Below are positions 40,629-48,895 of a stretch of DNA of 64,000 nt, one piece after another. Each line of letters opens with the position of its first letter. Position 1 is the stretch's first letter. This stretch comes from Oscillospiraceae bacterium (lineage in GTDB: Bacteria > Bacillota > Clostridia > Oscillospirales > Ruminococcaceae): positions 151,530 to 215,529 of the forward strand of contig WRHO01000001.1 of NCBI GenBank assembly GCA_009783205.1. Reading direction: 5' to 3'. The notes beneath the pieces were generated by a model that saw only the letters and a list, made by a program, of their open reading frames with translations, was not told the DNA's origin and did no database searches. Both the position numbers and the translations under genes were made by a program.

Positions 40629-41411
40629 ATGAAAAAAGTATTCAAACTCGCGGCACTCATCACAATGGTAGCGATGATAGCTGCAATGGCAATGTTACCC
40701 GTAATGGCAGAGGGAGAACCCGAAGAAACCGAAGAAACAACCGTTGAAACAGAAGAACCCGGCGAAACCGGTGAAGAAGAAACAACAGTCGAAGAAGAAG
40801 AAGAAACAACCGTTGCAGGCACAACCGGTGCACCCGCTGCAGAAACCGCAAGCTATCCTACTAACGAAGACGGTAGCGTTGATATCGGCGGCATGACAAT
40901 CAAATTCAACGAGGACGGCACAAAATTGTTAGTAGTTACTAACAAATCGCTTCCTTCCGTAGTATTTGGCGCGGCAGCTACAATCACAGGCGTTAAAGGA
41001 AAACCCAGCTATGGTCAAAACTTCTTGGGCGCGTTCCAAGATGCAGGTACCGGCGGTATCGCGGCTAACGAACCTTTCGCGGCTGACGTAGAAATCTTAA
41101 ACTGGGACGTAAACGACGGTGTTACCGAAGTTACAGTTGACGGCGTATTCTATATTAAAGAAAACACCGGTATCCCCACAGGCGCAAAATTCACAGTAAA
41201 ATATATCGGCGAAGTGGAGACCACAGAAGAAACTACAACTGCAGGTCCTGTACTCCCCGGTAGAGTTCCCGGCCCTAACAGCAACTATCCTCAAGTTACT
41301 ACTGCTGCTCCCGCAGCCGGCGGCGTTCCCAGAGGCGGTGTTGTATTAGCGATTATTCCTACAATGATTGCTGCAGGTGCTGCTATCGTTTCCTCGAGAA
41401 AAAGGAAATAA
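40629..41411 (+). CDS. exported, membrane-anchored Glu/Thr-rich surface protein
   Basis: 260 aa. Signal peptide (FKLAALITMVAMIAAMAMLPVMA), then a 40-residue Glu/Thr low-complexity arm (EETEETTVETEEPGE...), a compact beta-rich domain of about 120 residues, and a Thr/Pro linker. The C-terminus is GVPRGGVVLAIIPTMIAAGAAIVSSRKRK: a membrane helix and basic tail arranged as in sortase substrates, with VPRGG where LPxTG/NPxTG would stand. The next gene has the same ending. Codon choice (GCT, ACA, CCC) is more biased than in neighbours, suggesting high expression. I do not recognise the family. Confidence 0.75.
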   Translation: MKKVFKLAALITMVAMIAAMAMLPVMAEGEPEETEETTVETEEPGETGEEETTVEEEEETTVAGTTGAPAAETASYPTNEDGSVDIGGMTIKFNEDGTKLLVVTNKSLPSVVFGAAATITGVKGKPSYGQNFLGAFQDAGTGGIAANEPFAADVEILNWDVNDGVTEVTVDGVFYIKENTGIPTGAKFTVKYIGEVETTEETTTAGPVLPGRVPGPNSNYPQVTTAAPAAGGVPRGGVVLAIIPTMIAAGAAIVSSRKRK

Positions 41412-41461
41412 TTTAACGAGAGTAATTTCGTTAAAAACGCAAACACTTAAAAAGGTATCAC

Positions 41462-41493
41462 GCGGGTCGTGATTAATCTGCGACCCGCTTTTT
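41462..41493 (+). terminator. terminator after the first exported-protein gene
   Basis: GCGGGTCG / CGACCCGC with an 11-nt loop followed by T5. Confidence 0.85.
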
Positions 41494-41535
41494 ACAAAAA
41501 AAAAATTAAATTAAGAATATTTGGAGGACAATCAA

Positions 41536-42153
41536 ATGAAAAAGGTATTAGCATTAATCATGGCAGTAGCTATGATTGCATCTCTCGCAACAATCGTTGG
41601 CGCAGAAGGCGTACAGCCCGAAGCTCCCGCTCCGTCGGCTCCCACACTCAGATATGTAAGAGTTGATGAAAACTTTGGTAAGTGGAATGGTTCCGGCGAC
41701 GTTTCTTGCCGCATTGACACGGCTCCTTGGAGATTTGAAAGATTAGACGAAATGCTTTACGGCACACTTGCTGACGGTTCTTGGGGATTCATCGCATACT
41801 CAAGAGTTGCAAGCGCAAACTGGTCTGTAGAAGGCGCAAGAACAGTTATCACTCTTAACGAAAATTACCTCAAAACTTTAGGAACCGGTATGCACTGGTA
41901 TGAAGCTGAGTTCTGGGTAGACGACAAAGGTACTGTTGTAGAAATCGCTGAGAACATTCTTCTCGAAATCCCGAAGTTCCCCGTTGCTCAAGAACAAGCT
42001 ACTGCTGCTCCCGCTGCTGCTCCTGCTGCTGCTGCCGGTGGTGCTGCTACAGGCGGTGCTTCGACTGACGTTCCCCGTGGTGGTGTTGCTCTCGCAATCA
42101 TCCCTACATTCTTAGCTGCAGGCGTTGCTCTTGTTTCTAAGAAAAGGAAATAA
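41536..42153 (+). CDS. exported, membrane-anchored Ala-rich surface protein
   Basis: 205 aa. Signal peptide (VLALIMAVAMIASLATIVGAEG), a domain of about 120 residues rich in Trp/Tyr (FGKWNGSGDVSCRIDTAPW, GMHWYEAEFWVDDKG), an Ala/Pro/Gly linker, and the C-terminus DVPRGGVALAIIPTFLAAGVALVSKKRK, nearly identical to that of the preceding protein. ATG 41536 is used; the track TTG 41521 lies in the SD TTGGAGG. Strong GCT codon bias suggests high expression. Function unknown; a cell-surface structural or binding role is inferred from architecture only. Confidence 0.75.
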   Translation: MKKVLALIMAVAMIASLATIVGAEGVQPEAPAPSAPTLRYVRVDENFGKWNGSGDVSCRIDTAPWRFERLDEMLYGTLADGSWGFIAYSRVASANWSVEGARTVITLNENYLKTLGTGMHWYEAEFWVDDKGTVVEIAENILLEIPKFPVAQEQATAAPAAAPAAAAGGAATGGASTDVPRGGVALAIIPTFLAAGVALVSKKRK

Positions 42154-42182
42154 TAAAAAGCGCGAAAACTGAAATGTAAATG

Positions 42183-42220
42183 CGGGCAATGGGTTTTAAA
42201 AGCTCCATTGCCCGTTGTTT
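42183..42220 (+). terminator. terminator after the second exported-protein gene
   Basis: CGGGCAATGG / CCATTGCCCG with a 12-nt loop, then TTGTTTT. Confidence 0.85.
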
Positions 42221-42360
42221 TACAACAAAGCGTTTTGCGGAGGTGCGTCGGAGCAATCCGGCGCGTTTTTATCCCCATAGTAAACTATAATAAACTATAA
42301 ATATGTAACATTTATATAATTTGACCTAATAACATTTGTAAATTTTGTTTATTTTGTCAA

Positions 42361-42389
42361 TTGAAAAAAAAGCGAATATGCTTTATAGT
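42361..42389 (+). promoter_or_regulatory. promoter of the third exported-protein gene
   Basis: TTGAAA (42361-42366), 17-bp spacer, TATAGT (42384-42389); CTTGGAGG precedes the ATG 70 bp on. Confidence 0.55.
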
Positions 42390-42458
42390 ATATGTATACG
42401 TTTTTACAGGCTTTGCCTGATTACTATGAAGGAAATTATTACTTGGAGGATTTAACAC

Positions 42459-43250
42459 ATGAAATTAAAAAGAATGCTCGGTATTATTGTCGCTATGGCT
42501 ATGGTTTGCACACTAATATCGTCCGTAGGCGCGGCGACGCTTACGAGGTCTATTCAGGGGCTTTCAGATGACGGAAAGACGGCGGGCGAATACGATAAGA
42601 TTCACGTTTCCGGTTCGAGCGTTACGGACAAATCAAAGGCAATCTGCCCTAACGCAATTAAATCGGTAAAATTTGTTCTTTCGTCGACGACCGACTGTAA
42701 GCCCGACCCCGACGATGCAAACGCGGCAGAATGTCAAGGAAAATGTGTTGCTGTTGCCGTAGGCTCAAGCATTAACGATTGGGACGAGAAACAGTTCTGT
42801 TTACTTAAGGACGGTGGAGAGGTTACATTTACCTTCGATTCAAAAATCGAATATTTACAGGTAGCCGCCGCTTTCTTTGGTCTCAAAGGAACACAAACAG
42901 CGAACATTTCTATTCTTGATAAAGACGGTGCTGAGCTTGCTCTCGGCGCGGGTTGTAAAGAAGAGGGTTGCCAAAACGTGGCTAACTGTCTCGGCAATCT
43001 TTCTGCGGAAAGCACAACTGCCGCAGGTGAAGCAACTACTGCTGCCGGCGGAGAAGCTACAACTAATGCACAGGGTACCGGTACTGCCGCGGCTAACGCT
43101 ACAACTGCCGCAAGCAGTAACAATAACAACAACAGCACAGGTAGCGGAACAACACCGCTCAATACCGGTGTCGGCGGCGTTATGGCATTAGGCGGAATGG
43201 CTGTTTTAGCCGCAGGTGCGGTTATCATCAGCGGAAGAAAAAGGAAATAA
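42459..43250 (+). CDS. exported surface protein with carbohydrate-binding-like domain
   Basis: 263 aa. Signal peptide (MLGIIVAMAMVCTLISSVGA), then a beta-sandwich-like domain (SVKFVLSSTTDCK, CVAVAVGSSINDWDEKQFCLL, VTFTFDSKIEYLQVAAAFFG) with paired cysteines that recalls the small DUF/CBM modules of Ruminococcus proteins. A Thr/Ala/Gly linker with a run of Asn leads to LNTGVGGVMALGGMAVLAAGAVIISGRKRK. The anchor resembles the two preceding proteins but reads NTGVGG, closer to a degenerate NPxTG. Substrate binding is a guess from fold-like patterns only. Confidence 0.7.
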   Translation: MKLKRMLGIIVAMAMVCTLISSVGAATLTRSIQGLSDDGKTAGEYDKIHVSGSSVTDKSKAICPNAIKSVKFVLSSTTDCKPDPDDANAAECQGKCVAVAVGSSINDWDEKQFCLLKDGGEVTFTFDSKIEYLQVAAAFFGLKGTQTANISILDKDGAELALGAGCKEEGCQNVANCLGNLSAESTTAAGEATTAAGGEATTNAQGTGTAAANATTAASSNNNNNSTGSGTTPLNTGVGGVMALGGMAVLAAGAVIISGRKRK

Positions 43251-43300
43251 TTTTTAAAAGGCTAAAAATCTGTTTTCTTACTTTCAAAAATACAATTATT

Positions 43301-43338
43301 AAAAAATACCGTTTTTTTTACAAAATCGGTATTTTTTT
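43301..43338 (+). terminator. terminator after the third exported-protein gene
   Basis: AAAAAATACCG / CGGTATTTTTTT around a T-rich loop; it could act in both directions. Confidence 0.75.
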
Positions 43339-43405
43339 CTATTTTAAGGGCAAACTCTTATTGTAAATAATGTAAATAATTACAAATCAGTAGGAGGAGT
43401 TAAAT

Positions 43406-44161
43406 ATGAAAAAAATTTTTGTTGCCCTGATTATATCTGTTATAGTATCGTCGTTCATTGCGGGGGCGGGTGCAAGTACGTCGGTTGTGTACAGCGATAC
43501 AAACAGGAATATCACAATTCTCAACGGCGAATTTGCCGGGTACAAGTTTGCCCCCGCCGACGACGTAGACCCGTCACAAATTGCTAAGATTAAGTATTAT
43601 ATTAAGGTAGAGACGCCGATTGAGGACTTATCCGGAACAACTATTGAACTCGCGTATAACTCGGATACAACGGGTTGGGTCAACTTGGAGCATGACCTCG
43701 AGGACGGGTTAATTACCGAAATGGACGTTGAGTCGGAAATAACGGAAGACGATTTGTTTGAGGCGGGGTTAATTAATTGGAACGAGGGTGTAACCGGGAC
43801 ATTTTCCTTAGAATTGCTTGATGAAAGCGGAAACGTCATTGGCCCGTCCGCAATCGGTGAAGCGCCCGCAGAAGAGACAACTGCGCCCGAGGTACAGGAG
43901 ACCGCACCCGAAATAACGCCGACGGTGACACCGGCGGCAACGCCCGCAATGAGCGAGCAAACTGCAGAAGAGCCGATACAAGGCGGGAGTATTACAAAGT
44001 CCCCCAATGTAAGGGACGAAAACGTATACGCGACAACCCCCGCGATTGTGCCGCCCTCGGCAAATGCCGCGCGAACCGGCAGAACTAATATAATTACCGC
44101 GGCGGTAATGTCTGTTATTTCAATCTGCGCCATTGCTTCAATGCGAAAAGCTAAGAAGTAG
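43406..44161 (+). CDS. exported, membrane-anchored protein, fourth of the cluster
   Basis: 251 aa. Signal peptide (IFVALIISVIVSSFIAGAGA), a domain of about 130 residues (ITILNGEFAGYKFAPADDVD, IAKIKYYIKVETPIEDLSG, GVTGTFSLELLDESGNVIG), a Glu/Pro/Thr linker (EETTAPEVQETAPEITPTV), then a C-terminal helix (NIITAAVMSVISICAIASMRKAKK) without a TG or RGG motif. GGAGGAG precedes the ATG. Shares plan with its neighbours but not evident sequence. Function unknown. Confidence 0.7.
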   Translation: MKKIFVALIISVIVSSFIAGAGASTSVVYSDTNRNITILNGEFAGYKFAPADDVDPSQIAKIKYYIKVETPIEDLSGTTIELAYNSDTTGWVNLEHDLEDGLITEMDVESEITEDDLFEAGLINWNEGVTGTFSLELLDESGNVIGPSAIGEAPAEETTAPEVQETAPEITPTVTPAATPAMSEQTAEEPIQGGSITKSPNVRDENVYATTPAIVPPSANAARTGRTNIITAAVMSVISICAIASMRKAKK

Positions 44162-44186
44162 GTCATACGAGTTAAACAAGTGCCGT

Positions 44187-44232
44187 GAAAATTAGCGGGA
44201 GAGGAAAAAGTTTCCTTCTCTCGCTAATTTTT
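44187..44232 (+). terminator. terminator after the fourth exported-protein gene
   Basis: AAAATTAGCG-GGAGAGGAAA pairs with TTTCC-TTCTCTCGCTAATTTT over an AAG loop, ending in a T run. AACAAGTG precedes it at 44175, as in the palindromic elements. Confidence 0.75.
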
Positions 44233-44257
44233 ACATATATTTTATATAAAAATCTAC

Positions 44258-44286
44258 TTGACACCTTATAGTATATATGGTATAAT
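44258..44286 (+). promoter_or_regulatory. consensus promoter of the Cys-rich protein gene
   Basis: TTGACA (44258-44263), 17-bp spacer, TATAAT (44281-44286). A small hairpin GTATGC/GCATAC lies in the leader just before the SD. Confidence 0.85.
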
Positions 44287-44337
44287 TACCGAAAAAGGCT
44301 GTATGCGAACGCATACCGAAAGGTGGAATTAATTTAC

Positions 44338-47019
44338 ATGAAAAACAAAAAAGTTATATCGCTTTTGCTTACATTGGCGATAATTCTCGGCATTGTACCT
44401 ATTGCGACAATCAGTTCGGACGAACCCTCGGTGTCGGTACAATTGATGGCGCGAACGACCTATAATGAAAACTCGGCATTAAGCGAGAAAACAGTTAAGG
44501 GTGACCCTATCGCAATTGATGATGACGGAGATTACAGCGTTTTACTTAGTGATTTAAGTAGCCGTAGCTTTACTGACCTCGCGATTCGCTCGGTTGGTAC
44601 CGAATTTGGCAGCGGGGCAGGACAACTCGGAACTTCGACCGCCGCTCCCGAGGAGTTTGAAGACGTAAAAATTGAAATAACTTCAATTGAAGCGACGGGT
44701 ACGACAATTTCTCTAAAAGACTCTGTTGGAATTCCTCTTGTGAGTACCGATACGGTTATGCAAAATCGTGTCGCAGTTCAGTTGTGGAATGCGTATTATG
44801 CACAGGATAACCGCATTGGTACAAGCACCGGTATTACTAATCCAAACGTAGGTAAATGTAACCAATGGTATCAAGACCCGAATTGTGTTTGCACAAGCAC
44901 AACTTGGGAAAGCTGTCCGAGAGAAGTTTTCGCGCTTGTTTTCCCGAATGCGACCACTTCAATAAAAGTCAATTTCACAGTCAGCGGTTTAAACGAATCT
45001 TCTGAATGTGACGTATGCGGTCAATATACCTGCGTCGACCGCGAGTGTGTACCGGCGGGCGCGGTTCCCGTAAGACTCATTGCGAGAACGACCGCAAACG
45101 GTGGTAGCGTTCATAAAGGCGACGCCGTTATGGTTACGCCTACCCCGAACGACAAAATATACACCGCAACAATGCCGTTACCGGGCGGCTCGAAACAAAT
45201 TGCGAACTTCGCGCTTCGCGCCCCCGGAATCGAATGGGGTTCCGAGGGTGACGAGGTTACAACCGCCGTTAAAGTGCCGTCTGCTTTTAACGCCGCAACG
45301 GTTACTATTATCTCCGTTACCGCAAACTCCGGATTAGACGATATGGAGCCGAAAAACGGAACAAATCTTCCGTTTATTTCACAAGGCAACCCGATATTAG
45401 ACGGTTACGCCGATATCCAATTCTGGAACGCTTGGGACGTCAATAACGCCCATGTTCAAGGTGTTGACGATGTTGACGGCGGCGAATGGGGCGGTCGTAT
45501 GCTTAGCTTCGCCGCTTCAACCGAATTGATAACCGTTAAATTTATGGTAAGCGTTGACGGTAGCGGAACCTGTGAAGACGGAACCTGTAAAAAACCGGAA
45601 TGTCCGGTTTGCGTAGAAAACTTCTGCCCCACCTGTAAAGACCCCGAATGTAACGGTTGCTTGGACGTCGTGTTACAGGCGAGAGTCATTTGGGCTGGCG
45701 GCTATGAAGGCAACACTGATACCGGTTGGGACGATTTCCACGAAAGCGAAAAAATTAATATAAAAGTAGACGATACAAATAAAACCTATAAACAGACAAC
45801 AACTATTCTACAGCGTCACCTTCCGACCTGTACATCTAACGACAAATGCTGTGTACTTGAAGCTCTTTCGGATATCAGAGTTGGTCAATACGGTACAATT
45901 TCGGGAGATAAGGAAGATGAAATTAACCCGGGCGGCGCGATAAAGAATATCAACGGCCCGTTCAGAGAGGTAGCTTTCACCGTTAAAAAGGTTGAAATTA
46001 ACGAAGAAAACGCGCCTTTATTAGACCATTATGTTCGCCCCTGGTTCATAGCGAGAGACGACGACCCCATATGCTTAGCAGACCATCCCGACCCTAATAA
46101 GAAGTGTTACCACGGTGTCGGCGGACATTGTACACCGGAAGATTGGTTATGTCCGCACGATGTACAAGAAGGATTTGCGTCGGCGTCTGTGTACAACGCT
46201 TGGTGGGAGCCTCATCAGTTGTTGAAGCTCGGCGCGGGAACACAGGTTGAACATGACTTTTGGTCACAATCGGGCGGTGCTAATATGATTAAATATAAGC
46301 CCGGAACAAACATCACAAAAATAACGGTTGAATATTCTTTATGCTTTACCGAAAAAGATGCAAACGGCGAATACAAAAAACGCTGTGACAGATGTAACGG
46401 TTGTGATAAGCTCAACTGTGTAAACTGTGGCGGGTGCAACTGTACGGTATTTGACGCGCATCAGGTTTGCGGTTGCGCGCAATGCTTCCCTAAAAAATAC
46501 AGAGAAGATTTCACAAAAAGCGGTATAGACAGAATTGAACACGGAAAATGTGAACTCTGCGGTTGTAAAAAATGTTTCCCTCCTAACGGCAAATGCGGCG
46601 TCGCGGGTTGCCCGACGTGTACAGACGTAACAACGACTCCTCCGCCTCCCCCTCCTCCCCCGTCAAAATGCGAAGCCGGCCCGGGAAAAACCCCCTGCTT
46701 AGAATACGATTGTCCCATATGCAATAAAGACAAGGAATGGTTAATATTAGGCGGTATTCTTGGCAATGACGATGTAACAATCTTTGACGCTATGGAAATT
46801 CTTATGTACCTCGTTAAGGTTAGCGATTGTGTTATCCTTAAGGGCAACGACAATGTAACGGCGGAACAAGCGATGAAAGCCGCTATTATAAGCCCCGAGG
46901 GTTTTGAAGCCGGAGAGCCGACAATATTCTGTTTTATTGAAGTTCTTTTGTACCTCGTTAAAATGGACGGAATTGCAATCACCGGTAAGCATATTGCCCC
47001 CGCGCCTAAAGCTGAATAA
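44338..47019 (+). CDS. large exported Cys-rich repeat protein with C-terminal dockerin-like module
   Basis: 893-894 aa. Signal peptide (VISLLLTLAIILGIVPIATI), then three related modules of about 200 residues: each begins VQLMARTT / VRLIARTT / VVLQARVI, contains GTEFGSGAG- or IEWGSEGDE-type stretches and a QLWNAYYA / QFWNAWDV / SVYNAWWE segment. Cys-rich connectors (CDVCGQYTC, CPVCVENFCPTC, CDRCNGCDKLNCVNC) join them. A PPPPPPPP spacer leads to the last ~90 residues, which hold two copies of a T-I-F-x3-E-I/V-L-x-Y-L-V-K motif (VTIFDAMEILMYLVK, PTIFCFIEVLLYLVK). ATG 44338 is preferred to GTG 44323. No enzymatic domain is seen; likely a surface scaffold or adhesin. Confidence 0.75.
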   Translation: MKNKKVISLLLTLAIILGIVPIATISSDEPSVSVQLMARTTYNENSALSEKTVKGDPIAIDDDGDYSVLLSDLSSRSFTDLAIRSVGTEFGSGAGQLGTSTAAPEEFEDVKIEITSIEATGTTISLKDSVGIPLVSTDTVMQNRVAVQLWNAYYAQDNRIGTSTGITNPNVGKCNQWYQDPNCVCTSTTWESCPREVFALVFPNATTSIKVNFTVSGLNESSECDVCGQYTCVDRECVPAGAVPVRLIARTTANGGSVHKGDAVMVTPTPNDKIYTATMPLPGGSKQIANFALRAPGIEWGSEGDEVTTAVKVPSAFNAATVTIISVTANSGLDDMEPKNGTNLPFISQGNPILDGYADIQFWNAWDVNNAHVQGVDDVDGGEWGGRMLSFAASTELITVKFMVSVDGSGTCEDGTCKKPECPVCVENFCPTCKDPECNGCLDVVLQARVIWAGGYEGNTDTGWDDFHESEKINIKVDDTNKTYKQTTTILQRHLPTCTSNDKCCVLEALSDIRVGQYGTISGDKEDEINPGGAIKNINGPFREVAFTVKKVEINEENAPLLDHYVRPWFIARDDDPICLADHPDPNKKCYHGVGGHCTPEDWLCPHDVQEGFASASVYNAWWEPHQLLKLGAGTQVEHDFWSQSGGANMIKYKPGTNITKITVEYSLCFTEKDANGEYKKRCDRCNGCDKLNCVNCGGCNCTVFDAHQVCGCAQCFPKKYREDFTKSGIDRIEHGKCELCGCKKCFPPNGKCGVAGCPTCTDVTTTPPPPPPPPSKCEAGPGKTPCLEYDCPICNKDKEWLILGGILGNDDVTIFDAMEILMYLVKVSDCVILKGNDNVTAEQAMKAAIISPEGFEAGEPTIFCFIEVLLYLVKMDGIAITGKHIAPAPKAE

Positions 47020-47145
47020 GAGCGGAGGTGTCGGTGGCTGTGCCGCCGAGCAGTCCGCTTGACAAAGCCTAAAGCTGAATAAGAGCGGAGGTGTCGGTGG
47101 CTGTGCCGCCGAGCAGTCCGCTTGACAAAGCCTAAAGCTGAATAA
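47004..47145 (+). repeat. AACAAG-CTTG palindromic element, tandemly duplicated at the end of the Cys-rich protein gene
   Basis: A 63-bp unit at 47004-47066 and 47067-47129 plus a partial third. It includes the codons for PKAE and the stop, then AATAAGAGC, a GC-rich hairpin (GTCGGTGGC ... GCCGCCGAG) and CTTGACAAAG. The hairpin core matches the element after the 5S gene (63299-63348). Confidence 0.9.
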
Positions 47146-47164
47146 GTAAGCAATAAAGCATAAT

Positions 47165-47197
47165 AAAAAATCCCCGATATATTCGGGGATTTTTTTA
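47165..47197. terminator. bidirectional terminator between the Cys-rich protein gene and rplL
   Basis: AAAAAATCCCCGA / TCGGGGATTTTTTT with a 5-nt loop; A and T runs on both sides suit the two convergent transcripts. Confidence 0.9.
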
Positions 47198-47226
47198 TGC
47201 AGTATTTTTGTAGCTCTTGTTTAACT

Positions 47227-47601
47227 CTACTTTAATTCAACGGTTGCGCCCGCGGCTTCAATCTTCGCCTTGAGTTCGTCAGCTTCCGCTTTTGAAACTC
47301 CTTCCTTAATAGCCTTAGGAGCCGATTCAACAAATTCCTTAGCTTCTTTTAAGCCTAAGCCGATAACGTCTTTAACCGCTTTAATAACGTCCATTTTCTT
47401 TTCGCCGAAGCTCGCCAAAATAACGTCAAACTCGGTCTTTTCTTCAGCCGCGCCGCCGCCGCCGCCCGTCGCCGGGCCCGCCGCTACCATAGCCGCCGCC
47501 GAAACGCCAAATTCTTCCTCAAGAGCCTTAACTAAATCGTTAAGCTCTAATACCGATAGATTCTTTACTTCTTCTATCATTGCCGTAATTTTTTCAGACA
47601 T
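47227..47601 (-). CDS. rplL: 50S ribosomal protein L7/L12
   Basis: 124 aa stalk protein that recruits translation GTPases. N-terminal dimerisation helix region ([25 protein letters not shown]), Ala/Gly hinge and C-terminal domain [48 protein letters not shown] precedes the ATG. Downstream of rplJ, as in nearly all bacteria. Confidence 0.97.
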   Translation of the reverse strand: MSEKITAMIEEVKNLSVLELNDLVKALEEEFGVSAAAMVAAGPATGGGGGAAEEKTEFDVILASFGEKKMDVIKAVKDVIGLGLKEAKEFVESAPKAIKEGVSKAEADELKAKIEAAGATVELK

Positions 47602-47680
47602 AATAATTCTCCTTTAAAATATGTGTTTTGAATTTTATGCGGATATATCCGCGTTTACTTTTACATTGCTTAATTGTTGC

Positions 47681-48217
47681 TTATGCGGCGGAATCGTCCG
47701 CAGGTGGCGGCTCTGAACCGTCCGCGCCTTTTTTTGCAATCTCGCTGAGTGCGATTGCGAGTCTTTGCACGGGCGATTGTAACATGAACAGAAGCTTCGA
47801 CACAAGAACTTCCTTGCTCGGAAGCTTAGCGTATTCGATAATTGTATCCGCGTCAACCGCTTTCCCCTCAATGAACCCCGCTTTAATAGAGTACACGCCT
47901 TTAGACGCCTCAACCCGCTCGTGTATGATTTTGGGCGCGATGATGATATCTTCTTTGGAAAGCGCGATTGCCGTTTCACCGGTGAGGTGTACATTAAGCT
48001 CTGCGAGACCCGCCTTTTCAAATGCGCGGCTCAAAATTGAGTTTTTTACAACAAAATAATCAACATCTGCTTTACGCATTTCTTCGCGAAGCTTTGTATC
48101 ATCGGCAACATTAATCCCTTTATAGTTCGCTAAAACGCCACAGGCGGAGCCGTTCAGCTTTTCCGCGAGTTCATTAACCTGTTGCTCTTTTTGCTTTAAA
48201 ATCTTATTACTCGGCAT
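47681..48217 (-). CDS. rplJ: 50S ribosomal protein L10
   Basis: 178 aa. NKILKQKEQQVNELAEKLNGSACGVLANYKGINVADDTKLREEMRKADVDYFVVKNSILSRA is the rRNA-binding domain; the C-terminal helix binds L7/L12 dimers. GGAGATG SD before ATG 48217. Autoregulated through the leader upstream. rplK and rplA, usually just upstream, are not here. Confidence 0.97.
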   Translation of the reverse strand: MPSNKILKQKEQQVNELAEKLNGSACGVLANYKGINVADDTKLREEMRKADVDYFVVKNSILSRAFEKAGLAELNVHLTGETAIALSKEDIIIAPKIIHERVEASKGVYSIKAGFIEGKAVDADTIIEYAKLPSKEVLVSKLLFMLQSPVQRLAIALSEIAKKGADGSEPPPADDSAA

Positions 48218-48253
48218 ATTCTTACATCTCCTTTCATATAAAGTCTGTTCCGT

Positions 48254-48367
48254 AAAAAAACCTTCTCCCGAACGGGAAAAGGGTATAAATACATAATAAC
48301 CCCATTCCTCGGCGGGACTTCCGGGAATAAAAAAGCTTTATCCCCCGCCCACTGTCTTTAGAACAGC
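48254..48367 (-). promoter_or_regulatory. ribosomal protein L10 leader with attenuator
   Basis: On the minus strand the transcript contains CTAAAGACAGTGGGCGGGGG and later CCCGCCGAGG, the conserved blocks of the L10 leader (binding site for the L10-L12 complex), then a terminator hairpin CCTTTTCCCG-tt-CGGGAGAAGG followed by T7 (48282-48254), 40 bp before rplJ. Confidence 0.85.
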
Positions 48368-48373
48368 AGATGT

Positions 48374-48402
48374 ATAATAACATGATTTTCCGCTTTTGTC
48401 AA
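48374..48402 (-). promoter_or_regulatory. promoter of rplJ-rplL
   Basis: Minus strand TTGACA (48402-48397), 17-bp spacer, TATTAT (48379-48374). Confidence 0.85.
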
Positions 48403-48443
48403 GTATTTTTTATAAATATTTTATAAAAGTTGATAAAAAAATA

Positions 48444-48472
48444 TTGACAAGCTGCTTTTTTTATGATATAAT
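48444..48472 (+). promoter_or_regulatory. consensus promoter of tRNA-Thr
   Basis: TTGACA (48444-48449), 17-bp spacer, TATAAT (48467-48472), about 110 bp before the tRNA. The leader has GAGATGTTG twice. Confidence 0.8.
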
Positions 48473-48580
48473 TCACTTTATTGTTATGAGATGTTGCGAG
48501 ATGTTGTGAATTATATGTTAATGTCGAGTATATGTTCTGTAGGCATATATTGCTTGTTGTTGAATAAACCGTTCTTATTT

Positions 48581-48652
48581 GCTTCTATGGCGCAGTAGGT
48601 AGCGCGCATCCTTGGTAAGGATGAGGTCATCGGTTCAAATCCGATTAGAAGC
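48581..48652 (+). tRNA. tRNA-Thr (anticodon GGT)
   Basis: 72 nt. Acceptor stem GCTTCTA/TAGAAGC is perfect, D-arm GCGC...GCGC, anticodon arm CATCC-TTGGTAA-GGATG (GGT), T-arm ATCGG-TTCAAAT-CCGAT. CCA is not encoded. A T-run follows at once. Decodes ACC/ACU. Confidence 0.95.
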
Positions 48653-48791
48653 TTTTTTATTTTGCTATAATAAATCGGTTAAATCGTCTTTAGCGAGACA
48701 AGGCGGGTTTCCCGCCGCGGTCGAGGGGGTTTGGGGCGTAGCCCCATTATAAAGCGAGAGGTCATCGGTTCAAATCCGATTAGAAGCTTTT
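48623..48791 (+). repeat. 34-bp direct repeat: tRNA-Thr 3' half and a copy 135 bp downstream
   Basis: The stretch from GAGGTCATCGG through GATTAGAAGCTTTT occurs exactly at 48623-48656 (within the tRNA) and at 48758-48791. This is the pattern left by integration into a tRNA 3' end (attL/attR). The ~100 bp between holds two GC-rich hairpins (GGCGGG-ttt-CCCGCC and GGGGCGTAGCCCC) and no ORF. Nothing else was seen between here and 48890. Confidence 0.85.
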
Positions 48792-48895
48792 GCCGCCTAA
48801 ATTATCGGCGTTATTGTCATAATTGCTGTCAAAAACAGCAATTTTTTATTGCGCCGAACGGTGTCGATGCAGTGTCGATACAAGATGAAAAAGTG

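Noticed and set aside
44175-44263. Counting the terminator of the fourth exported protein as another AACAAG-CTTG element
   Set aside because: AACAAGTG precedes the hairpin and CTTGACA follows 80 bp later, but CTTGACA is the -35 region of the next promoter and no stem base pairs them at the usual distance; left as a possible relic.
46461-47153. Minus-strand ORF of 230 aa with repeated YSALGFVKRTARRHSHRHLRS
   Set aside because: Antisense reading of the tandem 63-bp element and the Cys-rich gene; the repeats explain the open frame.
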